Assembly: GCF_041296385.1 (NCBI RefSeq)
Contig: NW_027184064.1
Location: 1,302,001 to 1,366,000, forward strand
Source of the DNA: Aphelocoma coerulescens
Taxonomy: Eukaryota; Chordata; Aves; Passeriformes; Corvidae
Direction: 5' to 3'
Length of the DNA: 64,000 nt
Shown: one piece after another, positions 23,265 to 32,297 of the stretch
Layout of the letters: every line of letters starts with the position of its first letter
Numbering within the stretch: position 1 is the first letter of the stretch
Position numbers and translations under genes: made by a program
The notes under the pieces: generated by a model
Databases searched by the model: none
Told to the model about the DNA's origin: nothing
What the model saw: only the letters and a program-made list of their open reading frames with translations

Positions 23265-23341
23265 ACCACCCCTCCCCCCCCCAATCTCAACACTTCCTCT
23301 AGTGTATGTCTTTCTATAGCAGTCCTCAGGATTGCACTATC
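23265..23341. other. spacer between solo LTR and ERVK provirus
   Basis: The spacer has a C-rich stretch and then unique-looking DNA. CCTCTAGTGTA occurs at 23296-23306 and again across the left edge of the provirus (23342-23352). Confidence 0.6.
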
Positions 23342-23348
23342 CCTCTAG
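23342..23348. repeat. left flanking repeat of the ERVK provirus (CCTCTAG)
   Basis: CCTCTAG lies immediately before the 5' LTR and recurs at 29114-29120 immediately after the 3' LTR. Six bases would be typical for class II ERVs; the seventh may match by chance. Confidence 0.9.
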
Positions 23349-23723
23349 TGTAGATACAAAAATGCTGCTAGCGAGGATTTTCTTGTTATTTTCTAAGTCC
23401 GTGAGAAACTTTTCTCTGTCACAGAAGAGGTGGCAGGGAATGTAAACAACCCAGACACCTGCAACCTTGAAAAGTCTTGTTTATGGTATAGTAGAAAACT
23501 ATTTTGACAATGGATGTTTTAGGATTTTAGCCAATCACCCCCAAGGGGTGGCTGGCCCTTTGTCCAATTAGGCTATGAAGAAAAAAGTCTATAAAATAGT
23601 TTGTAAAACAATTAAATAAATCAATCTTGCTGCACAACTCCTGCCTGCTGGATCTTCTCCTCCTCCTCCTCCCTATGGCTGCGGGACACGGTGCTATACC
23701 ATAGGAACCAGGCCGCGGTAATA
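23349..23723 (+). repeat. 5' LTR of the ERVK provirus
   Basis: The 375-bp LTR runs from TGTAGATAC to CGGTAATA. It contains a CCAAT box (about 23531), TATAAAA at 23590-23596 and AATAAA at 23615-23620. It differs from the 3' LTR at base 8 (A for T), at 23682 (C for T) and at two positions close to the 3' end (one substitution, one single-base gap). Confidence 0.95.
23590..23620 (+). promoter_or_regulatory. ERVK LTR TATA box and polyadenylation signal
   Basis: TATAAAA (23590-23596) is only 18 bases upstream of AATAAA (23615-23620). With initiation about 25-30 bases after TATA, the AATAAA falls at or just before the transcript start, so only transcripts reading into the 3' LTR (28979-29009) would contain it, as in avian alpharetroviruses. 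This reading is an inference from spacing. Confidence 0.6.
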
Positions 23724-23725
23724 TT

Positions 23726-23745
23726 TGGTGCTGCCCAACGTGATC
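23726..23745 (+). other. ERVK primer binding site, tRNA-Trp-like variant
   Basis: Two bases after the LTR end, TGGTGCTGCCCAACGTGATC resembles the tRNA-Trp complement used by avian retroviruses at both ends (TGGTG and ACGTGATC) but differs in the middle. Another tRNA may be the true match. Confidence 0.6.
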
Positions 23746-23850
23746 TGCACTCTCTGACGTGTCCTGCTGCTGCGAGCCAAGCCGAATTCCTCTAGAGGTA
23801 CACTGCTCCCCTTTGCCCCCCGGGACCGGGAGGTCCGACAGAACTGAGAA

Positions 23851-26575
23851 ATGGCAAACAGCGGCTCACAAACCGAAGCTGCGATGCTGGTCTGGAAAGG
23901 TGTGTTTAGCATATTGCGCACCTCTATTCCTGAAAACTCAGTTCGGGAATTATTAGACTGGGCTACTTTAAAAGGGATTTCCATGGACAGAGATACTGCC
24001 CTGGACTTTGCCTTATGGCAGGAACTCGGATGCGCTGTCCAACAGGAGCTCCCAACTGGGGACTCAGCAGTGTTAGAATTATACAAAACCTGGTGTTCGT
24101 TATTTATTCTGCTGACAGACCTTGACTGTGATAGCAGGGCTGGCTCGCCTATCTCGGTGATGAGTGACGGAGGAATGTCCGAGGGGGGCCCCGTTGACTG
24201 GGTTTTCGGGGAAAATGATAATGGATTCAGAAAACCCCCCCCGGCTCCACAGGCAAAGCCTGTGCCGGCTCACCCTGCACAATCGCAGGACTCCTCAGCC
24301 TCCAGGAATCCCGCGCTGCCAGAGGCGGGGGGGTCAGGGCAGCGAGATGGCGCACAGCTTGCCTTGCCGTTAGGCTGGGCAGCGGCCACGGCTTATCCAG
24401 TGCCTCAGATCAGCGGCTTAGCCACTTGAATGCCCAGAGAGGCTCCTAGCTCGGTTCCGTATGGACCTGGATCTAACTTCTTAGCCAGCGTAGCGCTGGG
24501 CGTGCCTGCCCCGGGACTCCCTGGGTGTGGTCCGCTGCCCTCCCTGGCGCTGGACTGTTCTGCGCAGTCACAGAACCGAGCCATCAACCTTTTAGTGCAG
24601 CATTTGCCTTTGCTGATGGAGCTGCCAAACTTATCCCGAAGGATGGAGGAACTCCTCACCCTGTTAGAGCGGCGAATGCCCAAGGCCGCGCCATCTGCGG
24701 GAGACGCGGCTCCGAGCTGAGAAACGGCGCGGCCAGCAGCGAACCCAGAAGCGGCGCAGCTGCGGCAAAACCTGGCGGCGGCTGCGGAGATGCGGCCAGA
24801 GACAGCGGCTGCGGAGCAGCGGGCAGGGGCAGCGGCACTCAGAGCGACCCCCAAGAACGGGCCAGTGGCGGCAGCGCCGGGTGCGGCTGGGGAGCGTGAA
24901 ACAGCAGCGGCAGTGGTGACCGCGCCGAACGCAGCTGCTGTGCCAGAGGCGGCGGCGCCGAGAGCAGCTGTAGCCCCAGAGATGGTGGCAGCAGTTCCAG
25001 TACCAGTTCGGTCGGGGCTGGCCGAGACAGCCTCCTGTATAGAAACTGGTGCAAAAACTGCCGCGCAGCCAGCTACAGTCTGTCCTGTCTGTTCTGCCTC
25101 TAGAGAACTTAGCCAAAGTGCCCCTCCACGTAAATTTCTGTTCACTCCCAGCACCCCAAAGTTGCCTTTGCCTGATGATTCCTCGTCAGGAAGTGAGGCA
25201 GATGAGGTGCTGGCCCCAGGTCGTCAGGCGGCTGTAGCCGCGCGGCGAAGAAAAAGGCTGCGCCTTTTTCGCCCCTGGACCTTTCAGGACTGCACAGTAA
25301 CAGTGCATCCGATGCATTATAATCGCTTCTTAGAGTCTATTAAGATTGCGAGCATTGGAGGAGGGTGACTGGAGGTCATTAGAAATCCTTGGAATGCCAA
25401 ATAGATCTGAGGATTCTGGGGGTAACCGGGGAGCTGTTACACTCCATCCACAGGCGGTGCCGGAAGTTCAGGATGGTAGTGCTTCCCCTAAAGGGGAGAT
25501 CCAAGCTTTCCCAGTGTATAAGGCTCTCCCAGATTCAGGGGAGCATGACAAGCATGAGGTAATTGCCTGGAAAGTTGCCCAGGACCTCCAATCCAAGGTG
25601 GCACAATATGGACTAGGTTCTGCTGAGGTTATGCAGATAATAAGGGTGATAAATACAGATTTGCTTGCTCCATTTGATATCAGACACTTAGGTCAAATTC
25701 TATTTCAACCTGTACAATTTACAGTTTTTGAGAAAACCTGGAGAAAGCTGGCCGGCAAGACTGCATTAGCAAATATGCAGCTTCCTGCTGCTGATCCTAG
25801 ACACACAGCAGGAGTGGATGCTTTGATGGGGACTGGTCCCTTCTCTGATCCCAGTCTACAGGGTAACTTGCCCTCTAGCATCCTGCAGCAAGCTCAAGAG
25901 GTCGGCATGGCTTCCCTGTTGAAAACCATAGAGTTGTCTGTGCCCAGAAAGCGATATACTGAAATAGTTCAAGGCAAATCAGAGTCATTCCTCTCTTTTG
26001 TAGAGAAAGTCGCTGCTTCTCTCGAGAAGCAGGTTGAGGATGACGGGTTAAGACAGATGTTGTTAAGGCAGTTAGTGAGAGATAACGCAAACGAGGAGTG
26101 CAGAAAAATCATAGATGCCTTACCAGAGGACCCTGAGGTAACAGACATGGTCGAGGCCTGTGCTAAGGTGGGATCTGGGAACCAGAAAAGGTCTGCTTTG
26201 GCTGCTTTCCTGCAGCCTGTTCACGCATCTTCTGGTCGTGAACCAAAGCCACCAAAACAGGTGAAGAAAGGGAAGCGGCCTAAGCCGAGCCAAAAAGAGA
26301 ACACACCGATCCCCCAGTGCAAGAGGTGTGGCAGGCCAGGACATTGTACGGGCTACTGTAGATCCCGGACTCATGCCGATGGTCGGCCTTTGTCGGGAAA
26401 CTTCCGCCGGGGTGCAAGGAGGGGGAATTGCTCTCCGATGCAGTCGCTCCCCCAGAGAGTGGCACAGGTACAGGCACAGGCCTACCCAGCCACCCTAGAG
26501 ACGGCACCCAGGGATCAGACGGCACCCACGGATCAGATGGGTTTGACCTCCACACCGCAGCCGCAGTCGTCTTAG
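23851..26575 (+). pseudogene. gag: ERVK gag (two stops and one frame change)
   Basis: The ATG at 23851 opens a matrix-like domain (MANSGSQTEAAMLVWKGVF). The frame is broken by TGA at 24427-24429 and TGA at 24718-24720 but otherwise continues to about 25350. There, near IASIGGG/LEEGDWRS, reading shifts to the frame that ends at 26575. After the matrix comes a Pro/Ala-rich linker, then a strongly Ala/Glu-rich, GC-rich segment (24721-25050), and then the capsid. The capsid has a major homology region (IVQGKSESFLSFVEKV, about 25961-26010), a basic stretch (KKGKRPKPSQK) and one CCHC zinc knuckle (CKRCGRPGHCTGYC, 26318-26359). Only one knuckle is unusual for betaretroviruses, which generally have two. 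The slippery site for pro is at 26395. Confidence 0.88.
26395..26453 (+). promoter_or_regulatory. gag-pro -1 frameshift site G GGA AAC
   Basis: GGGAAAC lies at 26395-26401 in exactly the right phase (codons TCG GGA AAC in gag), and the -1 frame from there is open to 27222. Downstream GGGGGA (26421-26426) can pair with TCCCCC (26448-26453). The same heptamer is used at the gag-pro junction of Mason-Pfizer-type betaretroviruses. Confidence 0.75.
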
Positions 26576-27222
26576 ACTCTAGCGGTATTTATAAGGTTCC
26601 CTTGGATGCATATGGACCCTTAGCCCGGGGATCCAGTGCGATGCTGGTGGGAAAACCTGATGTTGCCCATCAAGGAATCTTAGTGCACTCAGGAGTTATT
26701 GATTCTGACTTTAAAGGCCAGATTTGCGCTATGGTCTCCACGCAAAAACCCCCTGTAACTATTCCTGAAAAGACCTGCCTTGCTAAATTAGTGCCTTTTA
26801 AGTCTTGTGTCCCCAGGGTAGAACAAATTCAGGAAGATAACGACAGTGGATCTACGGGACTTCCACAGGCCTTCTGGACTGCAGACATCTCTGACCAAAG
26901 GCCACAGATGACATGTACCCTGGTCCTGCCAAGCGCCCAACCACCCTGGATTCAGCTTCGAGGTTTGATTGATACGGGTGCTGATGTAACTATCATCTCC
27001 TTCTCTGCGTGGCCTCCCTCATGGCCTTTAGCCCCAGTGGGATCGTCCATCGCAGGATTAGGAGGAACCACACAGAGCTATTTAAGCAAACGGCCTGTGA
27101 TGGTGAAGGACTCAGAGGGACACACACCTACAATTAGGCCTTATGTTGCTACCACTTCCCTTAATCTTTGGGGATGGGATGTGTTGGCAGCTTGGGGCGT
27201 ACGGATTGGGACAAATTTTTAG
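26396..27222 (+). CDS. pro: ERVK pro: dUTPase followed by aspartic protease
   Basis: The frame opens after the slippery site and stays open to TAG at 27220-27222. A Gly/Thr-rich linker leads into a dUTPase domain with motif 1 (GFDLHTAA, about 26539-26562), motif 2 (ARGSS) and motif 3 (GVIDSDFKGQI, about 26692-26724); dUTPase hydrolyses dUTP to keep uracil out of viral DNA. The protease follows, with active site LIDTGAD (catalytic Asp codon at 26971) and a flap-like GLGGTTQ. Near the end, where retroviral proteases carry Gly-Arg-Asp/Asn, the sequence reads GWDVL; the Trp codon TGG at 27175-27177 may come from a CGG. The frame ends just at the next slippery site. Protease activity is doubtful because of this change. 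Confidence 0.88.
27213..27219 (+). promoter_or_regulatory. pro-pol -1 frameshift site A AAU UUU
   Basis: AAATTTT is in phase with pro (codons AAT TTT before TAG), so slippage leads into the pol frame that starts at TTA GCA. The same heptamer is known at the pro-pol junction of Mason-Pfizer-type betaretroviruses. Confidence 0.7.
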
Positions 27223-28608
27223 CAGGGGTCACTGTGCATAAGGGCGCACAGTATCCTACACTGTCTTTGCGGTGGTTCATCAACACACCAATCTGAGTCA
27301 GACTCTGCTCAGTTAGTTGAACTAAGGGCTGTTACCATGGGTTTTCAGCGATTCTCACAGGAACCTTTGAATTTGGTTACTGACTCTGCTTATGTAGCAG
27401 ATATCACCCAACACTTAGATTGTTCCCTTCTGAAGGAGGTGAATAATGCGGCTCTGTATTCGCTGTTGCAAACCTTGTGGTCTGCAATTCGGGCTCGAGT
27501 GCATCCATATTACATTCTGCACATTCGAAGCCACACCAATTTACCAGGGTTTCTAACGGAAGGCAATGCCAGGGCTGACATGCTGGCCAACCCTGCATGG
27601 GTAGAGCCTCAGCCTGACAAAATTGCACAAGCCAAGGCATCGCACGGTTTCTTCCATCAAAGTGCACATACCCTGCAGAAGCAGTTTCATTTAACGCCAA
27701 CCAAGGCGCGCGACATTGTCAGCGCTTGTGCTGACTGTCATGGACTTGCTGCGCCTTTGCCAGAGGGGGTAAACCCCAGAAGGCTAAAAGCCTTGCAGAT
27801 TTGGCAAACGGATGTAACTCACGTCCCAGAATTTGGTCGGCTGAAATATGTGCACGTGTCTATTGACACTTTCTCCTCGGCTATGTGGGCTACTGCTCAC
27901 ACTGGAGAGAAGGGCCGTGATGTCATTGCCCATTGGAAATTGGCTTTCTCAGTCCTGGGCGTGCCAGCTTCTGTGAAAACCGATAATGGTCCTGCCTATG
28001 CCTCGGAGAAGACGCAGCAGTTTTTACACCTATGGGGTGTAGACCATACCTTTGGTATCCCACATTCTCCTACTGGCCAAGCCATTGTTGAACGTGCTCA
28101 TGGTACCTTGAAGCGTGTTTTGGACAAACAGAAAAGGGGAATGCATGGAGAAACCCCACAGAGCCGACTAGCAAAAGCTTTGTATACAATTAATCACCTT
28201 ACAGTACCACAAAATTCAAATAATCCTGTTATTCTGAATCATTTTCTCTCATTGCAGTCTGCAGGCGACAGACAACTGCCCCGGGCAAAAGTCTGGGTGC
28301 GGAATTTACTCACTAACCAGTGGGAAGGCCCACATGAGCTCATCGTTTGGGGTCGTGGGTATGCTTGCGTTTCCACAGATACTGGGATACGGTGGCTACC
28401 TTCAAAATGCGTTCGCCCTGACCTACGGCACCAGAGGCAGAACAGGCAACCTCTGAATGATGACCAGAACGCCAATCATCCAAGTGGCGACCAGAATGTA
28501 GAGCATCAGCCTAATGACTCTTCTGATGATGACCAGGATGTCAACCATCAGGCAGATGGTCCTTCTACAAGCAGAGACTGGGATGGTCCTTCTACAAGCA
28601 GAGACTAA
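27219..28608 (+). pseudogene. pol: ERVK pol with reverse transcriptase deleted; RNase H part and integrase
   Basis: The pol frame starts after the slip site and gives about 25 residues of the RT N-terminus (GAQYPTLSLRW) before a TGA at 27294-27296. The sequence then jumps, at about 27285-27297, to the middle of RNase H. What remains of RNase H has AQLVELRAV, TDSAY and NARADMLA, but not the first catalytic Asp. The integrase is open to TAA at 28606-28608: zinc-binding HHCC (H107, H111, C131, C134 counted from the ATG at 27337) and the catalytic D159, D216, E252 with exactly 35 residues between the last two. A C-terminal DNA-binding region (WVRNLLTNQWEGPHEL) is followed by an Asn/Asp-rich tail ending in a duplicated DGPSTSRD. 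No RT palm or YMDD motif exists anywhere in the element. Confidence 0.9.
28555..28606 (+). repeat. 2 x 25-bp repeat at the end of the integrase frame
   Basis: GATGGTCCTTCTACAAGCAG plus five bases occurs at 28555-28579 and 28582-28606, period 27, duplicating DGPSTSRD at the protein C-terminus and keeping the frame. Confidence 0.9.
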
Positions 28609-28725
28609 ACTTTAAATTTCTTGTTATGGAGTCAGATAGTTAAAGCCTTAAGGACATATTTAGAATTAATAACTGATGTAGATTTCTATTTGGCATTAAT
28701 AGTAGAGTTTTTATCTTATAAAACA
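28609..28725 (+). other. short AT-rich segment between pol and polypurine tract
   Basis: No env sequence is present; about 120 bases of AT-rich DNA fill the place where env would be. Confidence 0.8.
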
Positions 28726-28737
28726 AAAAGGGGGAAT
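28726..28737 (+). other. polypurine tract of the ERVK provirus
   Basis: AAAAGGGGGAAT directly precedes the 3' LTR; it would prime plus-strand DNA synthesis. Confidence 0.85.
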
Positions 28738-29113
28738 TGTAGATTCAAAAATGCTGCTAGCGAGGATTTTCTTGTTATTTTCTAAGTCCGTGAGAAACTT
28801 TTCTCTGTCACAGAAGAGGTGGCAGGGAATGTAAACAACCCAGACACCTGCAACCTTGAAAAGTCTTGTTTATGGTATAGTAGAAAACTATTTTGACAAT
28901 GGATGTTTTAGGATTTTAGCCAATCACCCCCAAGGGGTGGCTGGCCCTTTGTCCAATTAGGCTATGAAGAAAAAAGTCTATAAAATAGTTTGTAAAACAA
29001 TTAAATAAATCAATCTTGCTGCACAACTCCTGCCTGCTGGATCTTCTCCTCCTCCTCCTCCCTATGGCTGTGGGACACGGTGCTATACCATAGGAACCAG
29101 GCCGGTGGTAATA
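28738..29113 (+). repeat. 3' LTR of the ERVK provirus
   Basis: The 376-bp LTR runs from TGTAGATTC to GGTGGTAATA and is nearly identical to 23349-23723. TATAAAA lies at 28979-28985. Confidence 0.95.
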
Positions 29114-29120
29114 CCTCTAG
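29114..29120. repeat. right flanking repeat of the ERVK provirus (CCTCTAG)
   Basis: It is the match of 23342-23348. Confidence 0.9.
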
Positions 29121-29820
29121 TTCTCCCTTCTTCAGGCTTCTCTATGACATCGTCTCTTTCTCACATTCTTTATTCCTTAGTAAAATCTCATCTCACCACT
29201 GTCACCATTTTGCACTTTATTTATCTTCACAACAGTGCAAATCAGCTGAAGCAAGTTCAAGAATGCAGTTTGGCTTGGTTTGTGGGGTTTTTTTGAACTG
29301 TCAGAAATGCGAAGTGTCGAAGATACAGTTTGCAGAGAAGTAGCTCTGACACTTCCCCACAGGTAAGATGGTGAACTGTTTACAGCAGTGTGATTGGTCT
29401 GTCAATATTTCAATAAATGTTTCCTATAAAATGTTGACTGATGATACAAGCTCTCACTGTGTCTGTTATTAAACTGCAGAATGAGCTGATAGTGTTGCAT
29501 TAGAGCTGTGTGAAATAGTGTTGATGTAGAAGGATATAATAAAAATTGTTAATTCAGGACCATAATTTAAAAAAATGTATTCAAGTGATTCTTGAGACAT
29601 CTGAAACTGAGTCATCACTTGAAAACTTTCCCATGCCCATTCAGCAGCCTGATTGTAAGAACTGCCTCCTTGGTAGCCAAAGAGCAGGAAACTGTTCCGT
29701 TTGATAACATGGTATGTGTCTAGCAGACAACCAGAAAGCTGGATAATGGGAAAAGGCAACAGAAAAGTCATTCATCCTAGTTTTATGGCCAACACAGCCT
29801 GAGGCAGCCTCCTGGCTGTG
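29121..29820. other. noncoding stretch, nothing firm
   Basis: A small promoter-like group (GATTGG near 29392, AATAAA near 29410, CTATAAAAT near 29423) lies at 29390-29430, but its order does not fit an LTR and no repeat boundary is visible. Confidence 0.4.
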
Positions 29821-30900
29821 TGTAGTGGTTTAGTCTAAAATACTCATTACTGTTTATCTTCTCTGAGATAAGAATTAGGAGAAACGCAAAGCAGGCACCA
29901 AACTTGAAAGAATGTAAAGAAGTTTATTAACAGACCTAAAAGAAGGGGAAAAAAAAAATCATACTACCTTCAGAATTCTCCTCCTCCTCCCACCTTCCTC
30001 CTTTCTCCCTCTGACAATGTAAAAAGACAACCCTTGAGATGTTCAGTCTGTTTACCACTTCCATAATAACCTTTTTCAGTCCATTTAGAAAGAGAAGTCT
30101 CTTCTTGCTCGTGCTATGAAAACATTATCACAACGAGACAGCCACCCACTTCCAAATATTGTTCAGTCCATTTAGGAAGAGGAGTCTCTCTGCTCACGAT
30201 GTGAGTCTGTGAGTCCCTTCCCCCAACTTGCAGCTTTTCCCGCAACTGCTTTTGAGGGTCCACTCTTGAAATTACTGGGGTACAACGATGCTCCATTGAT
30301 CCTCTCCAGATGTTCTTCTTGGTAGTGAAGGTCCCCCTGAAAAACATAGAGTTCGATGGGTTAAAATATGCTCAGGCCAGATAGGAAGACCCAGGTTCCT
30401 CCCTGCAGGGGAGTGGAGGGGGGAGACGTTTGCCATTGTCTCTTGCAACAGACTCTTGGTTTGTTGTATCACAGACAGTCCTGCAGTGCAAGGCTTCAGA
30501 AATGACTCTGGGGGGCACTTTGGGGGGGGTCTTTGATGGATTATGATTCTCCCTCAGCTGTCTCTAACGTGAATGTCCCGTGGGTGTGGCCTGCGGGGTT
30601 GGGGGTTCCACAGCTGGGCCAGTTTGTGTAAGGGAGGATGGGTGTTCACTGTCTCTGACCAAAGGTTACACCTGAAACCTCCTCCCCTCCACCTCATTTT
30701 GGGGAGTGAGGCAGGGGAGTCTGTGTAAACCTGGCTTCTGTGGGCTGTGGTCTCCCCCACCCCAAACTCAGCCAGGGAAGAATCTTTGCTGTGTTTGGCT
30801 TTCTTGTGGATGCATTCTTCTTTTTCAGCCTTGTTTGTTTTTTCCTAGGACTGAGATGATTAAAGAATGGGTTTTCCCTTTATCTGACCTTAGTGGTTTA
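29821..30900 (-). repeat. diverged family A LTR, minus strand
   Basis: The left part (29821 to about 30290) follows the family A LTR closely: TGTAGTGGTTTAG start, GAGATAAGAATTAGG, TTTATT at 29933-29938, and the 'gacaatgtaaaaagacaaccc' and 'ttttgagggtcca' segments. From about 30300 on it differs from the other two copies, so it is a different subfamily or a recombinant. The right end is uncertain; no matching target duplication for CTGTG was found. Confidence 0.6.
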
Positions 30901-31479
30901 ACTTACAGTCTGAAGTTCTAGTCAGGTATCTTCAGGGAGGCTTCTTTGGTTGTACCTTCCTTTGACATTTTTTGTTATAATGAGCAAAAATTTATATCAA
31001 TGTTTGAGGCATGAACTATTTCAGTCTCTGACAATACAAGAATAGGTTCAAAGGCAGAGATAAAAGAAATGCATTTGGAGATAGTGTTCTAAGTATGCCA
31101 CAGTAGTAAATTCACTTTTTAAAAATTATTCGTTCTTTAGGACCATAATACTTGCATATCAAAAAGAATCTGTGAGGCATATCCTTTACTCTGTACTCTT
31201 TATGTTAACAAACAATAATAAAGTTTTACTTTTCTTGCTCTTATGTTTGAATGATAGCAAAGCTTAGTGTATTCCCAGTAAATTTTCATAAAATTCCATT
31301 AAGGGAAGGAAGCCACATTTTAAATTCAAACTTAAAAATATTCTAGAGTTGTGAGTGAATAGAACGTGGTTCATCTGTCAGTGACAACTAATGGGGTTCC
31401 CGTCAATTCAGTTGAAGTTTATTTAGCTTAAAAATTATATCAGTCATAGTTCTATATTTGCCTCATTAGTCTGCACAGA
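30901..31479. other. AT-rich noncoding stretch, nothing recognised
   Basis: No feature can be supported here. Confidence 0.5.
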
Positions 31480-32297
31480 GGATTCACTGCCACTATGGAG
31501 CTTTTGTCCTCCCACTGTTTCTCCTACTGTGGGTGAGCCTTTGCTCATTAGAGCAGCTGTTGAACTGGGACCTTGTTAACACCTGATCTGACTGGAAAGG
31601 ACCCTCACCATTCATTCAAGTGTCTCGGGGAAAACTGGGGACCCCGACCCTCTCCCCCTTCCTGGAGGGCATGTCTCCCTGGCTGTCTGCAGCAGCCATG
31701 CCCCTCTGCTTTCTGCTGCTGCCTCGGGTCTTTTTGCTACACTCTAAACTCAGCACCCTGTGTCCACCTGACCCCTGCAGCTCCTTCTAAGGCTGCGGAG
31801 TTTTCTGTTAAGTTTTGTTTGCCACCCTGTGGGGTGAGCCAGCCTCTACCAACCTGGCCACTGCTCGGAGGTTCCAGCTACAGCCCCTTTTTGCCACCCA
31901 GCCCGCCCGGCATTACCATATGAGGGAGATGTGGCTGAACTGGCGCCCCAGCGCCCCCTGCAGGCACAGGGAACCATTGCACCCACCCTTCCTGGCTAGG
32001 AGCCACCAGCGCCCCTGCTGGCTGTGAGCGGAACTGCACCGAAGGGGAAAGGGCCCGACAGCCGAGAGACGCTGTGGTTGGGTCTCTGGCTTTGTTGTTG
32101 TTGCTGTTGTTGTTGTTTGTTTGCCTTGTAATACAGATATATATATTAGTAAAGAACTGCTATTCCTTCTCCCATATCTTTGCCTGAAAGCCCCTTAATT
32201 TCAAGGTTGTAATAATTTGGAGGGAAGGGGGTCACATTTTCCATTCCAAGGGAAGTTCCTGCCTTCCTTGGCAGACACCTGTTTTTCAAACCAAGAT
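31480..32297 (+). repeat. ERVL-family LTR fragment
   Basis: This block aligns with the 3' three quarters of the ERVL LTRs at 5182 and 41446: 'gtgagcctttgctcattagagcagc', a C-rich centre, 'ggagccaccagcgcccctgc' near 31988, 'agtaaagaactgctattcc' near 32149 and 'ttttcaaaccaaga' at its end. The LTR start (TGTTGGG) and the last bases (CA) are missing, and no primer site follows, so it is truncated at both ends. Plus-strand frames in it (31573-31923) are not real genes. Confidence 0.8.

Larger units (their letters stand above)
23349..29113 (+). mobile_element. young ERVK-like (betaretrovirus-type) provirus lacking RT and env
   Basis: The 5765-bp element has paired LTRs, a primer site at 23726, gag (23851-26575), a dUTPase-protease frame (to 27222), the start of pol, an RNase H fragment plus integrase (to 28608), a polypurine tract (28726-28737) and a 3' LTR. 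Frame order gag > pro (-1) > pol (-1), dUTPase in front of protease, one zinc knuckle and slippery heptamers G GGA AAC and A AAU UUU are the betaretroviral arrangement. About four differences between the LTRs imply a recent insertion. Almost the entire RT is missing between 27285 and 27297 and no env is present (only 129 bases separate the integrase stop from the 3' LTR), so the copy must have relied on proteins supplied by other elements. Confidence 0.95.

Noticed and set aside
28609..28725. Possible env in the ERVK provirus
   Set aside because: Only about 120 AT-rich bases separate the integrase stop from the polypurine tract; no surface or transmembrane protein features.
29390..29430. Promoter-like motifs (GATTGG, AATAAA, CTATAAAAT)
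   Set aside because: The order puts the polyadenylation signal before the TATA-like box, and no repeat boundaries are visible; likely chance in AT-rich DNA.
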